From positions 115,950 through 179,949 of the forward strand of contig NC_018469.1 of NCBI RefSeq assembly GCF_000277815.2: a DNA stretch of 64,000 nt, written 5' to 3'. Position 1 is the first letter of the stretch. Every line of letters begins with the position of its first letter. A program made the translations under genes and the position numbers. The notes under the pieces were generated by a model. That model saw only the letters and a program-made list of their open reading frames with translations. It did no database searches and was not told the origin of the DNA. The stretch comes from Encephalitozoon hellem ATCC 50504 (taxonomy: Eukaryota; Microsporidia; Unikaryonidae). Positions 35,206 through 44,169 of this stretch are shown in pieces.

Positions 35206-36474
35206 CTATCTCTTTTCCCTTGCATTGTGTATTCTCCTAAGAGACAAAGTTTTTCCTCTTCGCAGGAAATACAAGTAGGCCTTTATTCTTCTATTGTTTT
35301 TCATGCATATAGCTTCCCCAATACTGTTGCTTTCGAATTCAAGATCCTTGTCTAAATACTCCGTCATGCTACGCGTAAGAAACAGCCTTCTATCCGAGTA
35401 TGCTGCCATCTCTAGGCCACGCTTTTCGAAACATCGAATTAACCTTCTAAAAGTCAAAGGCCCGTCATAAAAAATTCTGTACCAGCGATGGGAACACGTG
35501 GGACAGTCCGGTCTCCTTTCACATGTTTCCAGTCTTCTTATAACATTTCCGTTGTCGACAGAATAATAATTGCATTTGTTTCTAGCAGATAATATCATCA
35601 GGGATGCAACTATTGAATTTATTGTGCTCAGAGATGGGATTATATTCCCTGCTATTGTAACTGCCTCATCAAATGGGATTGGTTCAATTCCTGCACATTT
35701 TCCTCTTATATATGCTGCATTGTATATGTACTCCATGATGTCTCGACTGTCTTTGTTGAATGCGACAGAATCCAGCTTGTAAAGGATTTCTGTAATCCTC
35801 TTGGTCCTTTTCCTGTAGTCCTCACTGTTTCTAAACCTTTCTATTTCATCTGCAGTCGACATATCCTCACAGTTTTCTATAATGCCTTTTAGTGATCTCT
35901 GGTAAAAGCCGTGGCTGCTTTTATCTGTCTCAAACTTCATTTCAAGAAGCACGTGCTTTGCCCATATAATGCAATGCTCAAACTTGGTCGGTCTTGACCG
36001 GATTGTGCACACTAGGTATTCCTTCGAAACTTTCTTTGGAATGCAGTCAAAGCATTCAGAACTATAATCAAAGTAATATGCCTGCCCCTTGAATCCTCCG
36101 CATCCTCCGTCCACTAGAGGAGTCTTTGACATAAAACATCGCTGGTTCACATAACTTCTTGCCTCAGCATTGTCTAGGCAGCTATACACCATTTGGAAGC
36201 CTGCAAAAAACAGCACGTCGAACTTAGTGATATCTGCACACATTGAAAGCACATTGGATGTCTTATTCAGCTTCTTGAAGATTCTTGCAGCCACAGCCGC
36301 CTTATTTTTTCCAATGTCATCCTTATTGAAGAAAAACTGTCTGTTTAGGTTGGAAAGATCAATGGTGTCACAGTCTATCAGTGTTATGCTTTCAAAATCC
36401 TCCGTTGCCAGTAACTTTAACAGCTCGCATCCTATTCCTCCACACCCCACTACCAATATTCTTCCACCGGCCAT
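35206..36474 (-). CDS. UBA2: SUMO-activating enzyme subunit Uba2
   Basis: A 422-residue E1-type enzyme that adenylates SUMO and passes it to Ubc9, working with Aos1. The Rossmann ATP site is ILVVGCGGIGCELLKLL, followed by IDCDTIDLSNLNRQFFF, close to human UBA2 (IDLDTIDVSNLNRQFLF). The catalytic cysteine lies in YLVCTIRSRPTKFEHCIIWA at about C156, matching GCTIRNTPSEPIHCIVWA. Zinc cysteines are seen at 141/144 (SECFDC) and later at DCPTC. The C-terminal ubiquitin-fold part is short, and the long tail of yeast Uba2 (636 residues) is missing. The frame opens at TTG 36480; ATG 36474 is the first Met. Confidence 0.92.
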   Translation of the reverse strand: MAGGRILVVGCGGIGCELLKLLATEDFESITLIDCDTIDLSNLNRQFFFNKDDIGKNKAAVAARIFKKLNKTSNVLSMCADITKFDVLFFAGFQMVYSCLDNAEARSYVNQRCFMSKTPLVDGGCGGFKGQAYYFDYSSECFDCIPKKVSKEYLVCTIRSRPTKFEHCIIWAKHVLLEMKFETDKSSHGFYQRSLKGIIENCEDMSTADEIERFRNSEDYRKRTKRITEILYKLDSVAFNKDSRDIMEYIYNAAYIRGKCAGIEPIPFDEAVTIAGNIIPSLSTINSIVASLMILSARNKCNYYSVDNGNVIRRLETCERRPDCPTCSHRWYRIFYDGPLTFRRLIRCFEKRGLEMAAYSDRRLFLTRSMTEYLDKDLEFESNSIGEAICMKNNRRIKAYLYFLRRGKTLSLRRIHNAREKR

Positions 36475-36549
36475 ATTCAAGGCGTCTGCTGATGAAAATT
36501 ATAATATACAGGATGCGAATATGTTCTAAACATTGAATATAAGACAGCT

Positions 36550-37140
36550 TTAATCTCTTTTCTCATCAGAAACGTAGAAAATGCTTATGGCTCCTTGCTC
36601 GGAGCTCAACTTGAGCTTGTAGAAGCCCTTTTCATACCTTGGGTACTCCATGGTTGTCTCAGAAGGTGCTTTGACTGCAAAGATGAGGTTTCCATCCAAG
36701 GAAGGAAGGCTTTGGAGATCAGAATATGTAACATATGCATTTGCAAGATTCTTCTCAGATTGAGAAAGCATAGAGATCTCTTCATTAAGTCTACTGAGAG
36801 TCTCATCCAGGTCATCCCCCTTTAGGAGGTTTTCCGGATCGAAGTAGGCGTTCTTCTGATTCTCCTTCTCCTCATCGTCGAGTATGTATCGATCAATACT
36901 TCCTCCAATCCATTTTGCATTGCTTACAGACCATTTGCTCAAAAGTCCCAATCCTTCCAATACGTTTGTTATGTCGTATATTCTCCTCTTTCCCACATTC
37001 AGCTCTATTGATGCTTGGTGGATGCTTATGTTGCGGTCTGGAGACATTCTTATGAGCTTTAAAAACCTTCGAGTAAGATTGTAAAGCGAGTTTTCCGATC
37101 TAGTGGACGACAATCTGTCCGAAACCGATTTTTTCGCCAT
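36550..37140 (-). CDS. E2F: E2F-type cell-cycle transcription factor
   Basis: A 196-residue protein with an E2F winged-helix DNA-binding domain at about 15-80: SLYNLTRRFLKLIRMSPD, ISIHQASIELNV and the diagnostic GKRRIYDITNVLEGLGLLSK (family: RRIYDITNVLEGIGLI). A coiled dimerisation helix follows (about 115-140, DLDETLSRLNEEISMLSQ), then a marked-box-like strand region (LIFAVKAPSETTMEYPR). E2F proteins usually bind DNA with a DP partner, which I do not see in this window. The C-terminal Rb-binding transactivation region looks short or absent. The frame opens at TTG 37194; ATG 37140 with GTCCCTC before it was chosen. Confidence 0.88.
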   Translation of the reverse strand: MAKKSVSDRLSSTRSENSLYNLTRRFLKLIRMSPDRNISIHQASIELNVGKRRIYDITNVLEGLGLLSKWSVSNAKWIGGSIDRYILDDEEKENQKNAYFDPENLLKGDDLDETLSRLNEEISMLSQSEKNLANAYVTYSDLQSLPSLDGNLIFAVKAPSETTMEYPRYEKGFYKLKLSSEQGAISIFYVSDEKRD

Positions 37141-37331
37141 GAGGGACGTTTTCGATGGAAATGGTTTTTGTCGAAATAAGGCAAGGTTTCCCAATCAGAA
37201 ACAATTTGGCCATTGCCAAAAATAAAAGATGTGGAGTGTGAAACGGATTAGATGCGCTCACAAGAGGTAAATGTATGCATCCTGGAAGGAATTAAGGTTT
37301 CATGAATATTATTAATTTTTCTCGCCCTATT

Positions 37332-38837
37332 ATGACCAAGCAAAAGTTTGGAATAACAACCAAAAGGGAAGAGGATTTTTCCGAATGGTACGTGCAGGTT
37401 ATAACAAAGGGAGAGCTGCTGGACTACTATGAGATAAAGGGATGCTATGTAATGCGGCCCCAGGGGCAGTTTGTCTGGAAATGCATCCAGAAGTGGTTTA
37501 CTGAAAAGATAGAGGAGATGGGTGTCCAAGAATGCTACTTTCCTATGCTGATTCCAAAATCGATGCTTGAAAAAGAAAAGAGTCACATAGAGAACTTCTC
37601 TCCCGAGGTTGCATGGATCACAAAGTGTGGAAGCGAAGTGTTGGAAGACCCTGTTGCCATCAGGCCTACCTCAGAAACAATAATATATCCATCTTTTTCA
37701 AAGTGGATAAGAAGCCACAGAGACCTCCCTCTGAAGATAAACCAATGGTGCAGTGTTTTGAGGTGGGAGCTGCACGGAACGCTTCCATTCATAAGAGGAA
37801 AAGAATTTCTATGGCAAGAGGGACATACTGCTTTTTTGACAAAGGAGGAGTCGGACAAGGAGGTTTTTGCAATTCTAGATCTTTACTCTAGAATATATTC
37901 AGAGCTTCTTGCTGTGCCCGTAATAAAAGGAAGAAAAACGGAAAGTGAGAAGTTTGGCGGTGCAGATTACACCACATCAATCGAAGCCTTTATTCCGGGT
38001 ACCGGTAGAGGGGTTCAGGCCGCAACATCCCATTCCCTTGGGCAGAATTTCTCTCGAATGTTTGACGTAAAGGTCGACACAGAGGAAGGAAGCGAAAACA
38101 GTAGCTTCGTCTACCAAAATTCCTGGGGAATAACAACAAGATCCATTGGGATTGCAGTCATGATACATTCTGACAATCTGGGCTTGGTACTTCCACCAAG
38201 AGTGGCTATGACTCAAGTTGTTATTGTCCCGTGTGGAATAACATCCTCTTCTTCAAAAGACGATACAGAAAGACTAAAAGTGTATATCGACAAAATACAG
38301 GAGCAGCTCAGAAGTTCTGGAATTCGTGTACACGTTGATGATAGAAGCAATGTGACTGCGGGGTTCAAGTTCAATCACTGGGAAATAAGGGGTGTTCCAC
38401 TGAGACTAGAGGTGGGATTCAAGGACATGGCAAATTCTGAGGCTTGCTTAGTAAGAAGGGATACTCGAGCCAAGAGACAGATATCTGTGGAGGGCATAGG
38501 CCAAACTATTGAGGAAGAGATTAACACAATGCATGCTGACATGCTTTCCAAGGCTACTGTGGAAAGAGACAGCAGGATTTCCTATGTTAAGGACTTTGAG
38601 GAGTTTATCTCTGCTCTTGATAACAAAAATATAATAATGGCACCGTGGTGTGGAGTTGATGAGTGTGAGGCTGCAATCAAGTCTAGAAGTACAAAGTTTG
38701 GACCAAACGGTGAGGTTGTTTCAACAGGAGCAAAGACTTTGTGTATCCCTTACAATTCGAAGCCTTGCAATGACCTGGAATGTATAAATTGTGGCAGACA
38801 AGCTATACATTACACTTTGTTTGGAAGATGTTATTGA
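37332..38837 (+). CDS. PRS1: Prolyl-tRNA synthetase (archaeal/eukaryotic type)
   Basis: A 501-residue class II enzyme that charges tRNA-Pro. The opening KREEDFSEWYVQVITKGELL matches the eukaryotic/archaeal ProRS form. Motif 2 is in the WELHGTLPFIRGKEFLWQEGHTA region, and EDPVAIRPTSETIIYPSF precedes it. An anticodon-binding domain and a C-terminal zinc-like domain end the protein with CNDLECINCGRQAIHYTLFG and a final Tyr, as in human EPRS. No GluRS fusion: GluRS is a separate gene in this window. An upstream in-frame ATG at 37302 exists; I prefer 37332 because TTAATTTTTCTCGCCCTATT leads straight into it. Confidence 0.92.
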   Translation: MTKQKFGITTKREEDFSEWYVQVITKGELLDYYEIKGCYVMRPQGQFVWKCIQKWFTEKIEEMGVQECYFPMLIPKSMLEKEKSHIENFSPEVAWITKCGSEVLEDPVAIRPTSETIIYPSFSKWIRSHRDLPLKINQWCSVLRWELHGTLPFIRGKEFLWQEGHTAFLTKEESDKEVFAILDLYSRIYSELLAVPVIKGRKTESEKFGGADYTTSIEAFIPGTGRGVQAATSHSLGQNFSRMFDVKVDTEEGSENSSFVYQNSWGITTRSIGIAVMIHSDNLGLVLPPRVAMTQVVIVPCGITSSSSKDDTERLKVYIDKIQEQLRSSGIRVHVDDRSNVTAGFKFNHWEIRGVPLRLEVGFKDMANSEACLVRRDTRAKRQISVEGIGQTIEEEINTMHADMLSKATVERDSRISYVKDFEEFISALDNKNIIMAPWCGVDECEAAIKSRSTKFGPNGEVVSTGAKTLCIPYNSKPCNDLECINCGRQAIHYTLFGRCY

Positions 38838-39006
38838 TGCTAGGTTTTGACTATCTAATTTCCAGAAGGATAGGCGAATAATGAAAACGAATGACGTAAT
38901 TAAAGCAGGAAATCTTTATTAGTTATTGTGTGTAAAAAATAAAGGGAATGCTTGTTTGGAATAGTAGTAACCTTTCAAATCGTTTATTACTCCACATATG
39001 AAAAGG

Positions 39007-40935
39007 CTAGAAATCCAAAAGAAGGCAGCTTTCCGGTGTGTGCTTTTCAGGAACCTCTTCACTAGCAGCTTTCGTTGCTAGAAAGGCTCTGATAGATTTG
39101 TATGACTCTTCATGGGTTTTGTTGGCAACTAACTCTAAGCCAAAAGTGTCTATGAAATGAATAACAGCGCCATTAGTCCACCCGAATCCCCTTTGCGCTG
39201 TATACTCTCCCTTGTATCCGGGACTCCCAGGATTTTCACAACTGTATTTCTCGAAAATACCCCTCTTTTCTTCATCAGTAACGGAAGTAGAAATGGATAT
39301 GTTTTGAACAAGAGACCTAGCCATGTGCAATGCCATTTCACGCTCACCTATCCTCTCTAAAAATAGTGTTACCACATGCACAAGTGGAGGCCATACATTT
39401 GGATAGTCCCATTGTAAGGTACTGTTCTTATTTTTAGCCCCACTCACCGGCATTCCTCCGGAATGCCCAAACATATCCTCTACAAACATATTCAGAATAC
39501 TATAGACAGTTACACCTTTATCTTTTGGAGGACTAATTCCATAGCACATCGGCATTAAATTTGAAGCGTAGAATCCGGATGATGTGTGCTCCCCTGTTTC
39601 TAGATCATAATCGTTCCATACCCCCTCTCGATCGCACCATAAAACACTATTAATTGCATCAACTCTCTCTTCGCTTTTCCTTTTAAAATCTTGTGAATTT
39701 TTTGACTCTTTACCCTCAATTATTTCATACAGCTTTGAAATTATACATTCGTTAGCGTACATCATCGCATTTAGATCTGCAGGAACCCTTTTGGAGGTTC
39801 TTATAGAATCAAGATGGCCATGGATGCCCAGCCACCTGGATGAGAAGTCCCACCCAGATTCTGCACCAGCCTTGAGTTCTGAATAAATGTCTCCACTTCT
39901 TCTTCTATATTTTTCTGCCCTAGCCTTGTTTTCCTCAGCCGTTATTCTATCTTCACTGTAGGATTCTGCCCTTGGTGTGCAATCACCGACCTTGTAGACA
40001 TTGAGGACGTATGTTTTCCCATCCTTTACGATACTTTCTGACTTTTCTCTCATGAAAAACTCATATTCGGTAACTGCTGCATTTAGTCCTCTTCTTATTA
40101 TTTCTTCCACGTCTTTCCATGGAAGATGTCTATAAATTGTAAGAAGCATCTGGGGAAAATATGGAGGCTGGCTTCTGTTCAGATAGTACTTCCTAAGCCC
40201 ATTTGGAATAAATCCGTACTTCTCTATTAGGAGTATAAAGTTCTCAACCATATCCTTGGCAACTTTTCCCATTCCGTTTCTAACCAGGCCCTCTATAACC
40301 CAATAGCTGTCCCAATAATAGGCCTCCTTAAATCTATCTCCGGGAATCACAAATGGATTTTTGATTTTTATCATAGTTGTATGATAGCCTTCCTCATCAT
40401 CAAGTTGCCTCACGTAAATATTCTCCCACTCGCTATTGAGTATTTTTCCAATTCTGACCAAGTTTTCCACGCCTTGAATGTATGTATTATTTTGGTATAA
40501 AGGACCACTGGGATCTAGGCCTTCATAAAGCTTTACTACATACTCCGGATCCTCAGATGGAATTTCTTTTCGAAGACTTTCATCATCTCTGGCGAGGGCA
40601 AGCTCTGCTCCAGGTACAAAGCTATGCTTGTCCACAAAGCTCCAAAAATCCTGTTCTCCAGAAAAGTCTCTTCCCTCTTTCAGCATTTGAATTATTAGAT
40701 CATTAATCTCCTCTGGAGACTTAGTAAAGACTCTGTCAACCAGAGACTTGCTATCTCTTGCAATTTTACACCTAAATGAAGCTTCAAGAAGCTCTGGGCT
40801 AGTATGGAGAATCTCGCCTGTAATTTTGGAACTTGTATGGGGTTCTTCATCTGAAGTTCTAGGGATTTTTTTTGGTGGCGCAGCACACACCGTAAGAATC
40901 ATGAGAGCCCACTTTATCGAATAAACAGACCTCAT
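39007..40935 (-). CDS. Trehalase (GH37), secreted
   Basis: A 642-residue family GH37 trehalase, splitting trehalose into two glucoses. The N-terminus MRSVYSIKWALMILTVCA is a signal peptide, so the enzyme should enter the ER and act outside the cell, in the spore wall space or a vacuole. Signatures: PGDRFKEAYYWDSYW at about 198-212 and QWDYPNVWPP at about 508-517. The catalytic acid is in ESGWDFSSRW (D363) and the base in GEYTAQRGFGWTNG (E577); both are present, so it looks active. Trehalose breakdown is widely proposed to raise osmotic pressure during spore germination in microsporidia. Flanking spacers are rather long (169 and 241 bp). Confidence 0.93.
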   Translation of the reverse strand: MRSVYSIKWALMILTVCAAPPKKIPRTSDEEPHTSSKITGEILHTSPELLEASFRCKIARDSKSLVDRVFTKSPEEINDLIIQMLKEGRDFSGEQDFWSFVDKHSFVPGAELALARDDESLRKEIPSEDPEYVVKLYEGLDPSGPLYQNNTYIQGVENLVRIGKILNSEWENIYVRQLDDEEGYHTTMIKIKNPFVIPGDRFKEAYYWDSYWVIEGLVRNGMGKVAKDMVENFILLIEKYGFIPNGLRKYYLNRSQPPYFPQMLLTIYRHLPWKDVEEIIRRGLNAAVTEYEFFMREKSESIVKDGKTYVLNVYKVGDCTPRAESYSEDRITAEENKARAEKYRRRSGDIYSELKAGAESGWDFSSRWLGIHGHLDSIRTSKRVPADLNAMMYANECIISKLYEIIEGKESKNSQDFKRKSEERVDAINSVLWCDREGVWNDYDLETGEHTSSGFYASNLMPMCYGISPPKDKGVTVYSILNMFVEDMFGHSGGMPVSGAKNKNSTLQWDYPNVWPPLVHVVTLFLERIGEREMALHMARSLVQNISISTSVTDEEKRGIFEKYSCENPGSPGYKGEYTAQRGFGWTNGAVIHFIDTFGLELVANKTHEESYKSIRAFLATKAASEEVPEKHTPESCLLLDF

Positions 40936-41176
40936 ACCTGCAAGCTGTATGTTGTTTTTATAATTATGAATTATCTGTTTAAGTCAAATAATTCTAAATA
41001 CAAATTAAAAGCCTACAATTCTTCTATTTCTATTTTATGACAAAGTCATCTTTATATGGCATTATTACTATCCCTATAAAGAAAACCTCTTATACTATAC
41101 TTGTGCCTAGAGAAGCATGTCTTAATATTCATTAAGATATCATCAGGATCTTTATTGTGCATTATCTCAACCCTCA

Positions 41177-42412
41177 ATGGCAGGAAACTTTTTGTCAGGA
41201 ATTTCCATAATGAACTACATTTTTGTAGTTTACCTAAAGATGCGAGAGCTAAGGCAACTGGCCAAGACACCTTCCAAGACATATCTTGGACTTGCAACCC
41301 CTGATCAGATAAAGAAAACAAAGGAGTACAACAGAGATAAGCTGATAATGTCCATTTGTGAGCTTACCATTTTTCTTGCCAGAGACCTCTATTTGATCAA
41401 GCAGAAGGTACTTGAGAGAGTGTACAGCGCCAAATGCTTTGCGAATAGCTGGTATGGAGATGCATTGTTTTTAATGGGATATGCTCACCTTCAAAGGCTC
41501 TTTGATCTCCCACTTGATATTATTTCGACATTCTACGTCGAGGCCAAGCACGGATTCAACAAAACAACACTTTCAACATTTATGATGGATTTTCTGAAGA
41601 TGTCAATTGTAATTACAGTTATATTGTTCCCATTCCTGCATATTACCACAGGTATAATTAAGAGATACCACAAAACCTCCTTCTACCTCTACCTGTGGGC
41701 TTTCATGGCCATCTTCCAGATAGTTCTTGTTGTTGTGTATCCTATTTTTATCCAACCTCTGTTCAACAAGTTTGAGGAGATGAAGGAATCTGATCTCAGG
41801 ACGAGGATTGAGGAGCTGGCAAACAAGGTTGGGTTTTGTGCCAAGAAAATACTTGTGATGGATGCATCAAAGAGGTCAGGGCACTCCAATGCCTACTTTA
41901 TAGGAATTACCAAAGAGAAGAGAATTGTGATATACGACACCTTATTGAAGCAGGTTAATGAGGAAGAGGTGCTTGCCATTTTGTGCCATGAGTTTGGCCA
42001 TTGGAAGTACAACCATGTGGCAAAAATGGTGTCTGTAGTTCTTCTTATACAGCTGTTATATCTGTATATATTGAACATTTCGCTGAACTCTAAATCCCTT
42101 GGAAGTCTCGTCCTTGGAGAAGAACTACCATTACTAATAAGATGTGTCTACTTTCTTATGATAATTGGGGCTTTAAGTGTCCCTATTGACACGATAAGGA
42201 ACTTCATATCGAGGTACTTTGAGAGGCAGGCAGACAGGTTTGCAGTGTCACTTGGATATGGAAAGGAGCTCTCCTCTGGGCTCGTCAAGCTCTTCGAAAA
42301 GAATAGTGGAAACATGGAGCCGGACCCGCTTTATTCTGCAGTTGTGCACACTCATCCCACTCTGATTGAAAGGATGAACTTGATTGAAAGAGAAATGAAT
42401 AAAACCAAGTAA
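41177..42412 (+). CDS. STE24: CAAX prenyl protease Ste24 (M48 zinc metallopeptidase)
   Basis: A 411-residue multi-span ER membrane protease that removes the last three residues from prenylated CAAX proteins. The zinc motif HEFGH is at 271-275, and the third ligand is the Glu in FERQADRFAV about 65 residues later. Upstream are NSWYGDALFLMGYAHL, STFYVEAKHGFNKTTLSTFM (family: FVIEEKHGFN) and several hydrophobic segments. SNAYFIG before the zinc site is typical of M48A. Length is close to yeast Ste24 (453). CCCTCA directly precedes the ATG. Active-site residues are all present. Confidence 0.93.
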   Translation: MAGNFLSGISIMNYIFVVYLKMRELRQLAKTPSKTYLGLATPDQIKKTKEYNRDKLIMSICELTIFLARDLYLIKQKVLERVYSAKCFANSWYGDALFLMGYAHLQRLFDLPLDIISTFYVEAKHGFNKTTLSTFMMDFLKMSIVITVILFPFLHITTGIIKRYHKTSFYLYLWAFMAIFQIVLVVVYPIFIQPLFNKFEEMKESDLRTRIEELANKVGFCAKKILVMDASKRSGHSNAYFIGITKEKRIVIYDTLLKQVNEEEVLAILCHEFGHWKYNHVAKMVSVVLLIQLLYLYILNISLNSKSLGSLVLGEELPLLIRCVYFLMIIGALSVPIDTIRNFISRYFERQADRFAVSLGYGKELSSGLVKLFEKNSGNMEPDPLYSAVVHTHPTLIERMNLIEREMNKTK

Positions 42413-42445
42413 TTCTTAAATATTATCTAATATACAAAACCCTCG

Positions 42446-43882
42446 ATGTCTAAGGCCCAGGTGGACCTGACACAGCTGGTGAAGTCAGCTGTAAATTTCT
42501 TGTCTCGTGTATCATCGTCCAGGAATATGAAATCAAAGTATTCTTACAAAAAAATAGCTCAAGAATTAGATAAGATTGGGGAGCCTCTGTACTCGCTGGA
42601 CGCACTAGAGAACATAAAGGGGGCGGGGTGCAAGACAATTAGGGAAATACAAGAATTTATAAGCAAAAAGATTGTGAAGAGCATAAAGACAGAAGATGAC
42701 CTTGAGAAATATTCGAGTATCCTTTCGGCAGATGCACATGAGGAGGCTAAAAAAAAGCTAGGTTCTGGAAGCATCGACAGCTGTAGCCCCAAGAAGGATG
42801 TGGATAGGAAGAGAAGGTATGTTCCCGGATATAGAACAGGGAGTTATGGAATAATGAAGGCACTGTGGATAAAAGAGGGGATTACTAAACACGAGATAGC
42901 ACATATAGGAAAAAACTACTGTGACTCTGAGTTTGACTTTGGTTCTATGCATTCTGCTTGGTCTTCTATGAAAACATTGGTGAAAAAAGGAATTGTGTAT
43001 AAGGAGGGAAGGTCTAGGTTCTATCTTACAGATGAAGGAAGAGAATTGGCATCAACCATGTTTGCAAATACATCTGCTATTGAGGAGGAATCGGAGGATG
43101 TGACACTTATAATAGATTCTAGAGAAATAAAAAGCAGAAAATCTAGATTGTTTTTTCAAGGGTATTTTGAATCCAAGAGGATTAGGCACGATACCCGAGT
43201 TCTTGAAGTTGGAGATTTTCTCTGGATTAGAGGGGAGAAGGTGTGTGGGTTTATAATAGAGAGAAAGAAAGGAAGCGACTTTGTAAGTAGCATAGTAGAT
43301 GGAAGATTCAAGGAGCAGAAGAATAGGCTAAAGGGCACAGGGATCAAGAGGATTTTTTATGTTGTGGAGGGGTTGAAGAGCAGCCACATGCAGAGTGTGG
43401 GAAAGGGACTTGTCATGTCGTGCCTAACTGCAACCAAGCTTGAAGGGTTTACTGTTATAGAGACAAAGGATATAAATCAGACAGGTTCTGTCATTCATAT
43501 GATAGATTGTGAGATAAGAAAAGGATATGAATCTCGGCCTAAGATCCCAGATGGATTGGATGAAGATAGGGAACATGAAGGATACCCAAGAACTTGTGAG
43601 GACTTTGAAGAGGAGATGGAAATGAGCTATGGGAGTTTTATTGATAAAAGCACCAAGGGGAAAGGAAAAACCCTGACGTACCTGCTTTACATATCCCTAC
43701 TTTCGATTAAAGGAATAGGCCATAAAAAGGCCTGGGCATTAGCTGAGTCTTACAAGACAATTGGAGAATTGGTCTGCAGAATTCAAAATGGCGGTCTAAA
43801 GGAGCTTTATGGGTTTAAAATAGATGGAAAGAGGATTCCTAGAAAGAATGCCGACGATATAATAGAGTTTTTCCTGAAGTGA
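42446..43882 (+). CDS. MUS81: MUS81 structure-specific endonuclease
   Basis: A 478-residue XPF-family nuclease subunit that cuts stalled-fork and recombination intermediates together with Eme1/Mms4. Layout: an N-terminal helix-hairpin-helix (about 45-75), a winged-helix-like region (about 130-205), the ERCC4 nuclease domain (about 215-370), and a C-terminal HhH pair (about 415-475). The nuclease signature is EVGDFLWIRG, then IIERKKGSDFVSSIVDGRFK, with ERK at 272-274 and D278, as in active Mus81. Human MUS81 has 551 residues. AAACCCTCG stands before the ATG. The Eme1 partner is not in this window. Confidence 0.93.
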   Translation: MSKAQVDLTQLVKSAVNFLSRVSSSRNMKSKYSYKKIAQELDKIGEPLYSLDALENIKGAGCKTIREIQEFISKKIVKSIKTEDDLEKYSSILSADAHEEAKKKLGSGSIDSCSPKKDVDRKRRYVPGYRTGSYGIMKALWIKEGITKHEIAHIGKNYCDSEFDFGSMHSAWSSMKTLVKKGIVYKEGRSRFYLTDEGRELASTMFANTSAIEEESEDVTLIIDSREIKSRKSRLFFQGYFESKRIRHDTRVLEVGDFLWIRGEKVCGFIIERKKGSDFVSSIVDGRFKEQKNRLKGTGIKRIFYVVEGLKSSHMQSVGKGLVMSCLTATKLEGFTVIETKDINQTGSVIHMIDCEIRKGYESRPKIPDGLDEDREHEGYPRTCEDFEEEMEMSYGSFIDKSTKGKGKTLTYLLYISLLSIKGIGHKKAWALAESYKTIGELVCRIQNGGLKELYGFKIDGKRIPRKNADDIIEFFLK

Positions 43883-43919
43883 CCCATACACTGATAATCA
43901 AAAATATTTTGTTCCCAGG

Positions 43920-44096
43920 ATGAGTGGGATCAGCGAAAAGCTGAAGGGACTAAAGTTTATGCAAAGGGCAGAAAGGAAAAATAATGACGATAGAGAAGTA
44001 TCATTTTCAACATACTTTTGCAAAAGAAGTGTCTTTAACTATAATAACAAGCAAAAGATCTACGACCCGGAGACCCAGAAAAAAGCCAAGAACTAA
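43920..44096 (+). CDS. Mpp6-like exosome cofactor, 58 residues
   Basis: A very small gene between MUS81 and PFS2. The start signal is complete: AAAATATTTTGTTCCCAGG directly before ATG 43920. The protein opens SGISEKLKGLKFMQRAERKN, close to the MPP6 signature (human LSKNLLRMKFMQRG). It then has a basic stretch (CKRSVFNYNNKQ) and ends ETQKKAKN. Mpp6 is a small nuclear protein that ties the RNA exosome to the Mtr4 helicase and binds RNA; human MPP6 has 160 residues, so this would be a minimal form. An exosome RNase PH subunit is encoded 3 kb downstream. The gene is likely real; the Mpp6 identity rests on a short motif. Confidence 0.65.
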   Translation: MSGISEKLKGLKFMQRAERKNNDDREVSFSTYFCKRSVFNYNNKQKIYDPETQKKAKN

Positions 44097-44169
44097 AATG
44101 GTCCATCTTGTGGGTTTATTAAAAATGTGTATGGATATGCCAATTTTTGCAGAGCCCTTTTAGCTTTGG

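Noticed and set aside
5622..43882. A DNA-damage gene cluster or operon (MEC1, ligase, BRCT protein, MUS81)
   Set aside because: The genes lie on both strands, many kilobases apart, with unrelated genes between. Shared function is better explained by chance in a gene-dense genome.
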